A stretch of DNA of 64,000 nucleotides from Goekera deserti (GCF_010685995.1 NZ_JAAGWK010000008.1:150693-214692); one strand, 5' to 3'. Positions 41,377 to 49,865 are shown, counted from the first letter of the stretch. Notes: generated from the letters alone by a model not told the origin. Program-made: numbers and translations.

Positions 41377-42229
41377 CGGCCAGCACCCCGTAGGCGTCCG
41401 GACGGCGGTCGCGCAGGTGCGCCATCGAGCGGCGTGCGCCGTCCAGCAGCGCCCGGACGTCGACCTCGGCCACCGCCGTGCCCGGTGCGGTGCCGGTGCT
41501 GGCCAGCACGTCGCCGCCGGGGCCGACGACCTTGGCGCTGCACACGAAGCGCAGCGACCCGAAGGTGCCGGCCTGGTTGGCCGACAGCCAGACCACCTGG
41601 TTCTCCAGGGCCCGGGCCTGGTCGAAGAGGTCGAAGCGGCGCGTCCAGCGGTCGGCGGCGAGGTCTGCGGGTGCGTCGGTGCGCGAGCCCGGCCAGGCCG
41701 ACATGCACGCGATGACCTCCGCGCCGTCCAGCGCGAGGGTGCGCGCGGCCTCCGGGAAGGCCTTGTCGTAGCAGATCATCATGCCCATCCGGCCGACCGG
41801 TGAGTCGAAGGCGCGGAAGCCCTCGCCGGCGGCGTAGGCGTTGGCCTCGCCCAGCGGCTGGTGCACCTTGCGGTGCACCCCGATCACGCCGTCCCCGGTG
41901 ACGGCGACCGCGGTGTTGTACCGCCGGGTGCCGTCGGACTCGCACAGCCCGGCGGTGACCACGACGTCCCCGGCGAGCCGGGCCAGCCGGGCGACCTCGG
42001 GCCCGTCGACGTCGAGCGCCGGCGGCAGTGCGTCCCGGGCCGGCACGGCGGCCACCCCGGTCTGCCCCAGGTCGGCCAGGTAGCCGCCGAGGGTGGCCTC
42101 GGGCAGGGCGAGCAGCCGGACGCCGCGGGCGCGGGCGTCGTCCAGCAGCTCGGCGATCCGGGCGAAGGCGGCGTCCAGGTCGCGGCCGAAGGACTCGGCG
42201 ACGGCGGCGACCGATATCGGTCCGGTCAT
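41369..42229 (-). CDS. Nitrilase (Nit1C / Nit6803 family)
   Basis: A 286-aa nitrilase-superfamily enzyme with intact triad: Glu in LLALPEATLGGYL, Lys in GVHRKVHQP and Cys in GMMICYDKAFPEAARTL. CYDKAFPE and the ENQVVWLSANQAG block match the Nit6803-type nitrilases of Synechocystis and relatives. Nit1C nitrilases are linked to growth on cyanide or nitriles as nitrogen source; the physiological substrate is unsettled. ATG 42229 follows AGGAG. A degenerate copy of the same fold lies two genes downstream. Confidence 0.93.
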   Translation of the reverse strand: MTGPISVAAVAESFGRDLDAAFARIAELLDDARARGVRLLALPEATLGGYLADLGQTGVAAVPARDALPPALDVDGPEVARLARLAGDVVVTAGLCESDGTRRYNTAVAVTGDGVIGVHRKVHQPLGEANAYAAGEGFRAFDSPVGRMGMMICYDKAFPEAARTLALDGAEVIACMSAWPGSRTDAPADLAADRWTRRFDLFDQARALENQVVWLSANQAGTFGSLRFVCSAKVVGPGGDVLASTGTAPGTAVAEVDVRALLDGARRSMAHLRDRRPDAYGVLAGV

Positions 42230-42299
42230 GGGGTGCTCCTGTCGGTGGGGGCGGGGGTGGAGTGCGGGCGGCCAGGTCTCCTGGGCCGTGGCACTCCGC

Positions 42300-43748
42300 T
42301 CAGGCTGGGCCCAGGCCGGTGACGGCACCGGGCAGGGCGGGGGTGGTGGAGCCGTCGGGCCAGCGCAGGTGCACGCCGCGTCCGGGGACGAGCCGCCCGC
42401 AGGTGGCCGTGGTTCCAGGTCCGGCGTCCGCGACCGGCGCACCGGGGACGTCGGTGGTCAGGAACGCCGACCCCGGGAAGCAGGTGAACCAGTCGCCGAC
42501 GGTGGCGTCCTCGGGTCGCGGCACGGCGGCCACGTCGAGCTCGGCTCCGCAGCCGCTGGCCTCGGCGAGCATGCCGAGGGTGCCGACCAGGCCGGCCATG
42601 CTGACGTCCTTCGCCGCGGCCGGCGCGGTGCGGGCCACGACGCTGCAGAGGGTCTGCAGTCCGGCCGTCGTCCGGGTGCTGGTGGAGTCCCACTGCCGGC
42701 CGGTGTGCCCGCGCCGCCACCCACCGCCGAGGTCGGCGGTCAGCCGCACCTCGTGTCCGGCCCGCCCCCCGCCGGCCGGGACCGGCCGCGACGTGCGGCC
42801 GAGCGCAGTCACCGACAGGGACGCCGGGACGCCGAACTGGGTGTGCCCGCCGAGCACCGGCACACCCCAGGCCTGCGAGGCCTCCCGCAGCCCGGCGACG
42901 ACCCGGGCGGCGAACGAGGCGTCCCGGGCGCCCACCGCGTCCAGCAGCCCCAGCGGTGCCGCGCCCATGGCCGACAGGTCGTTGAGGTTGACCAGCACCC
43001 CGCACCAGCCGGCCCACTCCGGGTCACGCTCGACCATGCTGGGCAGGATCGCGTCGCAGGCGGCGACGACGTCGGTGCCGGGCACCGGGGCGCCGTCGTC
43101 GCCGACGAAGCCGCTGCCGCCCAGGCCACCGGCCGCCGCACCGAACCCGGCCAGCAGCCCGCCGAGCGGGGACTTCGTGGCCGCGGCCAGGGCGGCGAGC
43201 CGGCCGATCGGCCAGGTCATCGTGGTGTGCGCCCGGCCGCCGAGCACCGTGGCGCCGGTCGAGCGCCAGCCCAGACCGGCGAACATCGCGGCATGGCGGT
43301 CCTGCACCGTGGCGTCGAAGCGCAGCGCGCCGGCCTGCTCCGCCCGGGCGCAGGCGGCGGCCACCAGGGCCGGTCCGGTGCCGCGCGGTGACCCAGGGGC
43401 CACGACCAGCCGGGAGCCGGTCCACCAGCCCACGTCCGGCGCCCCGGGGTCGGCCGGCGCGAGCCGCACCCCGCCCAGGACCGTCCCACGTGTTCCACGT
43501 GCAACAAGGGTCACGGTGCGCGGGTCGTCGTCGGTGCCGTCGAGGTCGGTGCCGGCGAACAGGCCCTGGTCGTCGACGAAGGCGGCCTGCCGCAGCCGGC
43601 GGTGCGCCCGGACGGCGTCGTCGTCGGCCTGCTCGACGTGCCAGGCCGGGGGTGCGGGGGCCCGCCGGTGGTCGACCAGCAGCACGTTGCGCTCCAGCGA
43701 GGCCAGCTCGGCGCCGGTGGGCGGCGAGCCGGGCAGCCAGCTCCTCAC
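42300..43748 (-). CDS. MSMEG_0567/sll0787 fusion: GNAT-like acetyltransferase plus AIR-synthase-like domain
   Basis: A 482-aa two-domain protein. Residues ~35-185 resemble a GNAT fold (HRRLRQAAFVDDQGLFAGTD, VLGGVRLAP, GTGPALVAAACARAEQAG, FDATVQDRHAAMFAGLGW). Residues ~195-480 resemble the PurM/AIR-synthase superfamily (FVGDDGAPVPGTDVVAACDA, LVNLNDLSAMGAAPLGLLDA, KDVSMAGLVGTLGMLAEASG). In some organisms these are separate genes; fusion is normal for the MSMEG_0567 type. An acyl transfer and an ATP-dependent step are implied. GTG 43748 overlaps the radical SAM stop (GTGA). Confidence 0.87.
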   Translation of the reverse strand: MRSWLPGSPPTGAELASLERNVLLVDHRRAPAPPAWHVEQADDDAVRAHRRLRQAAFVDDQGLFAGTDLDGTDDDPRTVTLVARGTRGTVLGGVRLAPADPGAPDVGWWTGSRLVVAPGSPRGTGPALVAAACARAEQAGALRFDATVQDRHAAMFAGLGWRSTGATVLGGRAHTTMTWPIGRLAALAAATKSPLGGLLAGFGAAAGGLGGSGFVGDDGAPVPGTDVVAACDAILPSMVERDPEWAGWCGVLVNLNDLSAMGAAPLGLLDAVGARDASFAARVVAGLREASQAWGVPVLGGHTQFGVPASLSVTALGRTSRPVPAGGGRAGHEVRLTADLGGGWRRGHTGRQWDSTSTRTTAGLQTLCSVVARTAPAAAKDVSMAGLVGTLGMLAEASGCGAELDVAAVPRPEDATVGDWFTCFPGSAFLTTDVPGAPVADAGPGTTATCGRLVPGRGVHLRWPDGSTTPALPGAVTGLGPA

Positions 43749-44857
43749 GCGCCGGCCGCCTGGAGCGCGCTGCAGGCACCGCAGGCCGCGCAGCCTGCGC
43801 CCTGGTCGGCCCCGCGCATGGACCGGGCCCGCAACCCGGCGGCGACCCGGGTGGTCACGTCCTGCAGCACGGCCGGGTCGGGGGCGCCCACGCCGTCGGC
43901 CATCGCGAGGGTGCCGGCCAGCGGCCGGTAGGGTACGACGAACGGGTAGACGCCCCGGTCGGCCAGCCGCAGCGCGCCGGCGACGAGCTCGTCGGGGTCC
44001 TCGCCCAGCCCGACCAGCAGGTAGGTGGAGACCCGGTTGCGGCCGAAGACGCGCACCGCCTCGTCCCACGCCGCCTCGTACTGGCTCATCGGCACGGTCG
44101 CCTTCCCGGGCATCCAGCGCCGGCGGACGGCGTCGTCCAGGGACTCGACGTGGATGCCGATGGCGGTGGCCCCGGCGTCCTTGAGTTCGGTGATGGCGGC
44201 CAGGTCGTCCGGCGCCGGCGGCTCGCACTGCACCTGGACCGGCAGGCCGGGCACGGCCTCGGTCACCGCCCGCACGCAGCGGGCCAGGTGCCGGGCGCCC
44301 CGGTCGCGGCCGTTGGTGGTGCCGGTGGTCATCACCATCTGCCGGACGCCGTCCAGCCGGACGGCGGCCTCGGCCACCTCGGCCAGCTGCGCCGGCGACT
44401 TCACCGCGGTGGTGCTGCCCGCGGCGAGCGAGGCCTCGATGGCGCAGAACCGGCAGCGGTCGGCGGCGTCGTAGCGGATGCAGGTCTGCACCACGGTGGT
44501 GGCCAGCACGTCGGCGCCGTGCAGCCGGGCCAGCTGCTCGTAGCGGACGCCGTCGGCGGTGGTGAGGTCGTAGAACAGCGGGCGCGTCACGGGCTCGGCG
44601 TCCAGGCCCAGGTCGGCGCCGTCGAGCAGCAGCCGGCCGCCGCTGATCGAGTAGGGGCTCATCGCGTTGATCGGCAGGGCGGCGCCCCGGCCGTCGAGCA
44701 GCACGTGCCCGTCGTCGCTGGGGCCGGCCCCGGCCCGGCGGGTGACGCCGGCGTCGACCCGGACGCCCAGGATCGCGACGTCCACCCTGGTGGAGACCCG
44801 TGCCGGGCTCGGTGCCCCCGCGTCCCGAGCGATCGCGTCCTGGGTCGTCGAGGTCAT
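43745..44857 (-). CDS. MSMEG_0568-family radical SAM protein, Nit1C cluster
   Basis: A 370-aa radical SAM enzyme. The cluster-binding cysteines are in TCIRYDAADRCRFCAIEAS, spaced C-x8-C-x2-C rather than the usual C-x3-C-x2-C, a feature of this family. A TIM-barrel with the TTGTTNGRDRG, QCEPPA and VESLDD strands follows. The C-terminus ends with a second cysteine group CAACGACSAL that may bind an auxiliary cluster. The reaction is unknown. The ATG at 44857 is seven bases after the upstream stop, so it is in the operon. Confidence 0.9.
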   Translation of the reverse strand: MTSTTQDAIARDAGAPSPARVSTRVDVAILGVRVDAGVTRRAGAGPSDDGHVLLDGRGAALPINAMSPYSISGGRLLLDGADLGLDAEPVTRPLFYDLTTADGVRYEQLARLHGADVLATTVVQTCIRYDAADRCRFCAIEASLAAGSTTAVKSPAQLAEVAEAAVRLDGVRQMVMTTGTTNGRDRGARHLARCVRAVTEAVPGLPVQVQCEPPAPDDLAAITELKDAGATAIGIHVESLDDAVRRRWMPGKATVPMSQYEAAWDEAVRVFGRNRVSTYLLVGLGEDPDELVAGALRLADRGVYPFVVPYRPLAGTLAMADGVGAPDPAVLQDVTTRVAAGLRARSMRGADQGAGCAACGACSALQAAGA

Positions 44858-44864
44858 CGCGGGG

Positions 44865-45422
44865 TCAGAGGTTGTAGGTGGAGTTGATGATGGCGCCCTT
44901 GCGGGCGTAGTGGATCAGCGCGTCCTGCACGTCGAGCGGGTGGCAGGGGATGGTGCCGGCGATGAGGTCCTCCTCGCGCAGGCCGTGCAGGGAGAGGCCG
45001 AAGCGGCAGACGTAGACGGTGCCGCCCTCCTCGATGAACTTCTCGATCTGGCCGTTGATGTTCTGCTCGCCGGGGAAGGCGGAGTCGCCGGTGGTCGGGA
45101 AGCCGCGGGTGGCCATGGCGTTCATCGCGGCCGGGCCGTAGAAGTAGAGGACCGACTCGTAGCCCTTCCGCAGTGCGCGCAGCGCCTGGAGGATCGCCAC
45201 GAAGCTGACCGAGGACTCGTGCGCGATGCCGTGCACCAGGGTCAGGTAGCTCTCGCCCTCGCCGGCCTTGTAGTCGGGGAAGATCTTGGTGGAGCCATAG
45301 AGGTTGCTGCCCTTGGCCAGCGAGGGGTGCGGGATCTCCGCGAGGCTCGCGGCCGCGTTCGCCTTCAGGTCCTCGGGCGTGGCGAGCGGGGTGGTGCCGG
45401 TGGCGGGCAGGGTCTGGGTCAC
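44865..45422 (-). CDS. MSMEG_0572/Sll0783-family nitrogen starvation response protein
   Basis: A 185-aa soluble protein with no known fold assignment that I can support. Conserved blocks include HPSLAKGSNLYGSTKIFPDYKAGEGESYLTLVHGI in sections, FYGPAAMNAMATRGFPTTGDS, GTVYVCRFGLSLHGLREEDL and a C-terminal ALIHYARKGAIINSTYNL. The Synechocystis homologue sll0783 is induced by nitrogen starvation and needed for PHB accumulation (established for that organism). GTG 45422 is preceded by AGGAGCACACC. It is the second gene of the operon. The small MSMEG_0570-type partner is not present here. Confidence 0.9.
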   Translation of the reverse strand: MTQTLPATGTTPLATPEDLKANAAASLAEIPHPSLAKGSNLYGSTKIFPDYKAGEGESYLTLVHGIAHESSVSFVAILQALRALRKGYESVLYFYGPAAMNAMATRGFPTTGDSAFPGEQNINGQIEKFIEEGGTVYVCRFGLSLHGLREEDLIAGTIPCHPLDVQDALIHYARKGAIINSTYNL

Positions 45423-45449
45423 GGTGTGCTCCTTCTCGGGGTGGGTGGG

Positions 45450-46295
45450 TCAGCCGAGGCCGTGGAGGGCCTCGAAGTTGCGGCGGAAGACGTGGTCGGC
45501 GAGCTCCCCGTCGCCGACGGCGGCGGCGAGCCGGGCGTGCTCGCCCTCGAAGTCGCCCCAGGGCTGGTCGCTGGCGAACAGCACCCGGTCGTGGCCGGTG
45601 CCGTGCCGCTCGATCTCGGCGGCGAACCAGCGGGGGGCGAAGCCGATCGCCCAGCTGGTGTCGGTGTAGACCCGCTTGCCCTCGGCGATCCAGCGGAAGA
45701 AGTGCTGGCCGATCAGCTTCATGTGGCCGCTCATCCCGCCGCCCATGTGCACCAGGTGCAGGGCGACGTCGTCGGCATGGCGCTCGACCAGGCCGGCGAT
45801 CTCGTCGATGTCGCTGGCCGCACCCGGGCTGGTGTGCACGTGCACCACCAGCCCGTGCGTGCGGGCGGTGGCGAAGATGGCGTCGAGCTGCGGCAGGCAG
45901 GCCTCGTCGTCGACCCGGCCGCCCAGCAGGAAGCTGAGCTTGAGCGCGGTGACGCCCTGCTCACCGGCGAGCGCGAGGGCCTTCTCGGTGGCGACGGCGT
46001 CCTGCGGGCGGGGGCTGGTCCACAGGCCGGCGCGGATGCGGTCGTCGTGCTGCGCGGCCTCGACCACGAGCTCGTTGAGCGCGAAGGACGCCGTCGGGTC
46101 GGGCACGCCGTAGTTCGGGATGACCAGGGCGCGCTCGGTGCCCTCGCGGTCCATGTCGGCGATCAGCTCGGCGATGGTGGCCCGGGCGGTGGTGTCGGGG
46201 TTGATCGGCGGCCCGTCGTAGAACGGGTGCGCCGGCAGGACGCCCAGGTGCCGGTGCGCGTCGTGCACCCGCCGTCCCCGCTGTCCCGTCGTCAT
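45450..46295 (-). CDS. Amidohydrolase (amidohydrolase_2, TIM-barrel)
   Basis: A 281-aa metal-dependent hydrolase-like protein. Metal-site histidines appear in VHDAHRHLGVLPAH, VHVHTSPG and LHLVHMGGGMSG, with the terminal Asp in LFASDQPWGDFEGE. The barrel is complete, and length is normal for ACMSD/2-pyrone-dicarboxylate hydrolase relatives. It is the first gene of the minus-strand operon, 27 bases upstream of the Sll0783 homologue, and so probably belongs to the Nit1C pathway. The ATG at 46295 has a poor ribosome site; the start is moderately sure. Confidence 0.85.
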   Translation of the reverse strand: MTTGQRGRRVHDAHRHLGVLPAHPFYDGPPINPDTTARATIAELIADMDREGTERALVIPNYGVPDPTASFALNELVVEAAQHDDRIRAGLWTSPRPQDAVATEKALALAGEQGVTALKLSFLLGGRVDDEACLPQLDAIFATARTHGLVVHVHTSPGAASDIDEIAGLVERHADDVALHLVHMGGGMSGHMKLIGQHFFRWIAEGKRVYTDTSWAIGFAPRWFAAEIERHGTGHDRVLFASDQPWGDFEGEHARLAAAVGDGELADHVFRRNFEALHGLG

Positions 46296-46318
46296 GAAGA
46301 AGACCCTGGTGGGCGCAC

Positions 46319-46334
46319 GTGTCGCCGTGGTGAC
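46319..46334 (-). promoter_or_regulatory. Possible GlnR half-site pair upstream of the Nit1C operon
   Basis: On the minus strand GTCAC-N6-GACAC resembles the GlnR a/b-site pattern gTnAc-N6-GaAAc. It lies 23-39 bases before the first ATG. A nitrogen-responsive switch would suit this cluster, but the match is short and the second pair of half-sites is not evident. Confidence 0.3.
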
Positions 46335-46338
46335 GTCC

Positions 46339-46362
46339 GGAACGAGATCGTGTTGCCGTTCC
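46339..46362. promoter_or_regulatory. Inverted repeat GGAACG-N12-CGTTCC upstream of the Nit1C operon
   Basis: Perfect 6-bp arms (46339-46344 and 46357-46362) with a 12-base spacer, 44 bases before the operon's first ATG. The geometry suits a homodimeric repressor. Confidence 0.4.
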
Positions 46363-46712
46363 CGCACCGAGCCGCACGGGGATGACGGCGGCGTGTCGAT
46401 CACCGCACACCACACCCGCCAGCGGACGCGCCGTCGGCCGACCACGCCTGCCGACCCGTCCTGCAGGCCTGGCTGGTCAGCCGGCCGACTCGTCCCGCCG
46501 ACCCTGGCTGGTCAACCGGCCCAGGGCAGACTCGTCGGCCGGCTGGCCCCCCCCGACGTCCTGGCTGCACCTCTGCGCCGCAGTGGCGCCGGGTCACCGG
46601 CTCACCGACGTCGAGTCGGGACTCCGCGCGGCCGACGGGCCGCGGCCGACCCTGCCCCCGAGCCGCCCTGCCTCCGAGCCCCTCAGCCACCCAGCCACCC
46701 AGCCACCCAGGA

Positions 46713-46753
46713 CAGTTGTGCTCTGCTCGGCATACGCGAGCAGAGCACAACTG
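46713..46753. terminator. Perfect hairpin, 17-bp stem and 7-base loop
   Basis: CAGTTGTGCTCTGCTCG at 46713-46729 pairs exactly with CGAGCAGAGCACAACTG at 46737-46753. It sits between two minus-strand operons, downstream of the TldD/TldE pair, whose transcript it may end. Confidence 0.65.
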
Positions 46754-46834
46754 CGTGCGGGGTGAGCTCCACCCCCGGCCACCCGCGGCGCGGCCCGGGT
46801 GGATGCCTCCGCGGTGGCGGAGCCCAGCCGAGGG

Positions 46835-46890
46835 GCGGACCCAGCGCAGCGGACCCAGCGCAGCGGACCCAGCGCGGCGGACCCAGCGTG
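46835..46890. repeat. 14-bp tandem repeat, four copies
   Basis: GCGGACCCAGCGCA begins at 46835, 46849, 46863 and 46877; the last copy is diverged. Two looser GCGGACGAGGC units follow. Confidence 0.8.
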
Positions 46891-46932
46891 GCGGACGAGG
46901 CACGGCGGACGAGGCCCAGCGGGCCCGCGGAG

Positions 46933-46976
46933 GGTCAGCTGGGCGGAGAGGTCAGCTGGGCGGAGAGGTCAGCTGG
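46933..46976. repeat. 17-bp tandem repeat, 2.6 copies, overlapping the stop of the TldE-like gene
   Basis: GGTCAGCTGGGCGGAGA begins at 46933 and 46950, and a partial copy at 46967 contains the TGA of the minus-strand TldE-like gene (46971-46969). Confidence 0.8.
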
Positions 46977-48354
46977 CCGGGGACACCGAGCTCATGTTGA
47001 AGTCCGGCACGCGCAGCATCGGCATCGCCGCGCGGGTGAACCAGTCGTTCCACTCCCGGGGCAGGGTGCGCTCGGTGCGCGAGGCCTCGGTGACCCGGCC
47101 CAGCAGGTCGACCGGGGACTCGTTGAACCGGAAGTTGTTCACCGCGCCGGTCACCTCGCCGCCCTCCACCAGGAACACGCCGTCCCGGGTCAGTCCGGTG
47201 AGCAGAAGAGTCTGCGGGTCGACCTCGCGGATGTACCAGAGCGTGGTGAGCAGCAGCCCGCGCTCGGTGCCCGCGATCATCTCCGCCGGCCCGGCCGTGG
47301 CGCCGGGGTGCTCGAGCACCAGGTTGTCCAGGGCCGCGGTGGCCGGTGCGTCCTGCTGCCGCGCCCAGGCCCGCGGGCGCACGAGGTTGGTCAGCACTCC
47401 GTCGCGGATCCAGTCGATCGCCGGGGTGGCCATGCCGTTGTCGAACACCGACGCCGAGCCCGACGAGCCGCCCACCACCTGGAACGGGGCGCACTCCAGG
47501 CCGGGCTCGTGCGGGTCGCTGCGCAGCGTGAGCGGCAGCGTGGCCAGGCGGTCGCCGATCCGGTTGCCGCCGCCGCGCCGGGCGTAGACGTTGCGGCCCT
47601 CGTCGGCGTCCCGGGCCTCCATCGTCCAGTAGGCGTAGACCATCAGGTCGCTCACCGTGGACGGCGGCAGCAGCGTCTCGTAGCGCCCCGCCGGCAGCTC
47701 CACCCGCCGCTGCGACCAGGCCATCTTCTGCTCGACCTCGGCGGCCAGCGCCGGCACCGACACGTCGGAGAAGTCCCGGGTGCCCACGCCGGCCCACACC
47801 GAGCGGGTGAGGTCGGTGCTCTTGCCGTTCAGCTCCACCCGGCCGGTCGGCTGGTCGTGCCGCAGCCGCAGGCCGGTCGTGCTGCCCAGGTAGGTGCTGG
47901 TCATCTGGTGCTCGGCGAAACCGAACAGCAGCTCACCGCGGCCACGCGCGGCACCGAACGCCTCGCCCAGCGCCGGGGCGAACTCGGCGAACACGCCGAT
48001 CGAGGTCTCGGCCGGGTCGTCGTCCCAGGCGCCGGAGCCCGGCGGCACCTCGCCGATCAGCGGCATCGCGTCCTCGGCGGGGGACGCGTCCCGGGCCGCC
48101 TGCTCGCTGGCCGCGACCAGCGCGGCGACGTCCGGGGTGCCGGTGCGGGCCACGGTGGCGGTGGCCGTGCCGGCGGCCGAGCCGACGAAGGAGATCACCA
48201 CGACCTGGCGTGAGCGCATCGCGCCGTTCGTGGTGAGGCTGTTGCCCGCCCAGCGGAGATTGGCCTCCGAACCCTCGACGACGTAGGTGACCTGACCGTC
48301 GACGGTGCACGCGGCCAGCGCCTGCTCCACCAGCTGCTGCGGTGTGGTGCTCAT
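46969..48354 (-). CDS. TldD/PmbA family protein (TldE-like, non-catalytic partner)
   Basis: A 461-aa protein paired with TldD. It has the PmbA fold blocks GELLFGFAEHQMTSTYLGSTTG, ELPAGRYETLLPPSTVSDLM and a C-terminal DGVFLVEGGEVTGAVNNFRFNESPVDLLGR. It has no HExxxH, as expected for the TldE half of the heterodimeric protease that cleaves unfolded peptides and matures some RiPPs. ATG 48354 overlaps the tldD stop (ATGA), so the two are translated together. The 3' end lies in a 17-bp repeat. Confidence 0.9.
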   Translation of the reverse strand: MSTTPQQLVEQALAACTVDGQVTYVVEGSEANLRWAGNSLTTNGAMRSRQVVVISFVGSAAGTATATVARTGTPDVAALVAASEQAARDASPAEDAMPLIGEVPPGSGAWDDDPAETSIGVFAEFAPALGEAFGAARGRGELLFGFAEHQMTSTYLGSTTGLRLRHDQPTGRVELNGKSTDLTRSVWAGVGTRDFSDVSVPALAAEVEQKMAWSQRRVELPAGRYETLLPPSTVSDLMVYAYWTMEARDADEGRNVYARRGGGNRIGDRLATLPLTLRSDPHEPGLECAPFQVVGGSSGSASVFDNGMATPAIDWIRDGVLTNLVRPRAWARQQDAPATAALDNLVLEHPGATAGPAEMIAGTERGLLLTTLWYIREVDPQTLLLTGLTRDGVFLVEGGEVTGAVNNFRFNESPVDLLGRVTEASRTERTLPREWNDWFTRAAMPMLRVPDFNMSSVSPAS

Positions 48355-49865
48355 CGCCCGCCCTCCGTGACCGTGTTGAGGATGGCCGTGTTCTCGAACA
48401 GGGCGCTCGGGCAGCCGTGGCTGACCGGGGCCACCTGGCCGGGCTGGGCCTTGCCGCAGTTGAACGCCCCGCCCAGCACGTACGTCTGCGGGCCGCCGAC
48501 CCGGCTCATCGAGCCCCAGAAGTCGGTGGTGGTGGCCTGGTAGGCGACGTCGCGCAGCTGGCCGGCGAGTCGGCCGCCCTCGATCCGGTAGAACCGCTGG
48601 CCGGTGAACTGGAAGTTGTAACGCTGCATGTCGATCGACCAGCTCTTGTCACCGACGACGTAGACGCCGCGGTCGACGCCGGCGATGATCTCCTCCGTGG
48701 ACGGCCCGTCGGGCGCGGGCTGCAGCGACACGTTGGCCATCCGCTGCACCGGCACGTGCGCGGCCGAGTCGGCGAAGGCGCACCCGTTGCTGCGCTCCAT
48801 CCCGCCCTTGCGCGCGGTGTTCCGGTCGACCTGGTAGCCGACCAGCACACCGTCACGGACGATGTCCCAGCTCTGACCGGCCACGCCCTCGTCGTCCCAG
48901 CCGACGGTGGACAGCCCGTGCTCGACGGTGCGGTCACCGACCACGTTCATCAGCGGTGAGCCGTACTGCAGCGAGCCGAGCTGGTCGACGGTGGCGAACG
49001 ACGTGCCGGCGTAGGCCGCCTCGTAGCCCAGCGCGCGGTCGAGCTCGGTGGCGTGCCCCACCGACTCGTGGATGGTCAGCCACAGGTTGGACGGGTCGAC
49101 CACCAGGTCGTAACGGCCCGGCTCGACCGACGGGGCCTTGGTCTTCTCCCGCAGCAGCTCCGGCAGCTCGGCGAGCTCGCCGCGCCAGTCGTAGGCGCCG
49201 TCGGTCAGGTACTCCCAGCCGCGCCCGGCCGGTGGCGCGAGCGTGCGCATCGACTCGAAGGCACCGGTGGCCCGGTCGACGGCGAGCGCGGTGAACGTCG
49301 GGTGGATGCGCACCCGCTGCTGGCGCACCCGCGTGCCGGCGGTGTCGGCGTAGTACTTCAGCTCCTTGACGTGCATGCAGTCGCTCTGCACGTGCTCGAC
49401 GCCGTCGGCGGCCAGCAGCTGCTCGGACAGCTCGACCAGCAGGCCGGCCTTCTCGGTGTCCGGCAGCTCGAACGGGTCGACGTCGTAGGCCGACACCCAC
49501 TCGGCGTCGGGGTACACCGGCTCGGGGGCGAGCTCCACCCGGTCGGTGTTGATCGCCGCCGACACCTGGGCCACCGCCACGGCCTCCTCGGCCAGCCGGA
49601 CCGCCTCGGCCGCGGTCAGCACCACGCCGGCGGCGAAGCCCCAGGTGCCCTCGTGCACCACCCGGACCGACAGGCCGAGGTCCTCCCCGTCGGCCGAGGC
49701 CTCCACGCGTGCGTCCCGCAGCCGGATCGTCTGGGTGCGGATCCGCTCGACGCGCAGGTCGGCGTGCTCGCAGCCCAGGTCCAGGGCCCGGGTGAGCGCG
49801 GCGTCGGTGAGCGCGGACAGCGGCAGGGCGAGGAACGAGGCGTCGACGGTCCGGATCTGCGTCAC
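48351..49865 (-). CDS. tldD: TldD metalloprotease
   Basis: A 504-aa zinc protease. The metal site HExxxH is HESVGHATELDR (~263-274), with the downstream family Cys-rich region (AFNCGKAQPGQVAPVSHGCP) supplying the third ligand. VDGVEHVQSD and YADTAGTRVRQQRVRIHPTF are usual TldD blocks. With TldE it forms a barrel-shaped protease that removes leader or damaged peptides. It starts at GTG 49865. No RiPP precursor or modification genes are adjacent, so a housekeeping proteolysis role is more likely. Confidence 0.93.
   Translation of the reverse strand: MTQIRTVDASFLALPLSALTDAALTRALDLGCEHADLRVERIRTQTIRLRDARVEASADGEDLGLSVRVVHEGTWGFAAGVVLTAAEAVRLAEEAVAVAQVSAAINTDRVELAPEPVYPDAEWVSAYDVDPFELPDTEKAGLLVELSEQLLAADGVEHVQSDCMHVKELKYYADTAGTRVRQQRVRIHPTFTALAVDRATGAFESMRTLAPPAGRGWEYLTDGAYDWRGELAELPELLREKTKAPSVEPGRYDLVVDPSNLWLTIHESVGHATELDRALGYEAAYAGTSFATVDQLGSLQYGSPLMNVVGDRTVEHGLSTVGWDDEGVAGQSWDIVRDGVLVGYQVDRNTARKGGMERSNGCAFADSAAHVPVQRMANVSLQPAPDGPSTEEIIAGVDRGVYVVGDKSWSIDMQRYNFQFTGQRFYRIEGGRLAGQLRDVAYQATTTDFWGSMSRVGGPQTYVLGGAFNCGKAQPGQVAPVSHGCPSALFENTAILNTVTEGGR

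Larger units (their letters stand above)
46363..46968. other. Gene-poor, repeat-rich intergenic region
   Basis: No convincing gene is present: reading frames here lack homologous-looking protein and usable starts. The stretch holds two related CTGGCTGGTCA(A/G)CCGGCC blocks (~46470 and 46505), a CCACCCAG microrepeat (~46688-46710), a perfect 17-bp-stem hairpin, a 14-bp tandem repeat and a 17-bp tandem repeat that runs into the stop of the TldE-like gene. Confidence 0.7.

Noticed and set aside
46969..49865. RiPP (microcin-like) biosynthesis locus because of TldD/TldE
   Set aside because: No precursor peptide, cyclodehydratase or exporter nearby; TldD/E pairs are usually housekeeping.
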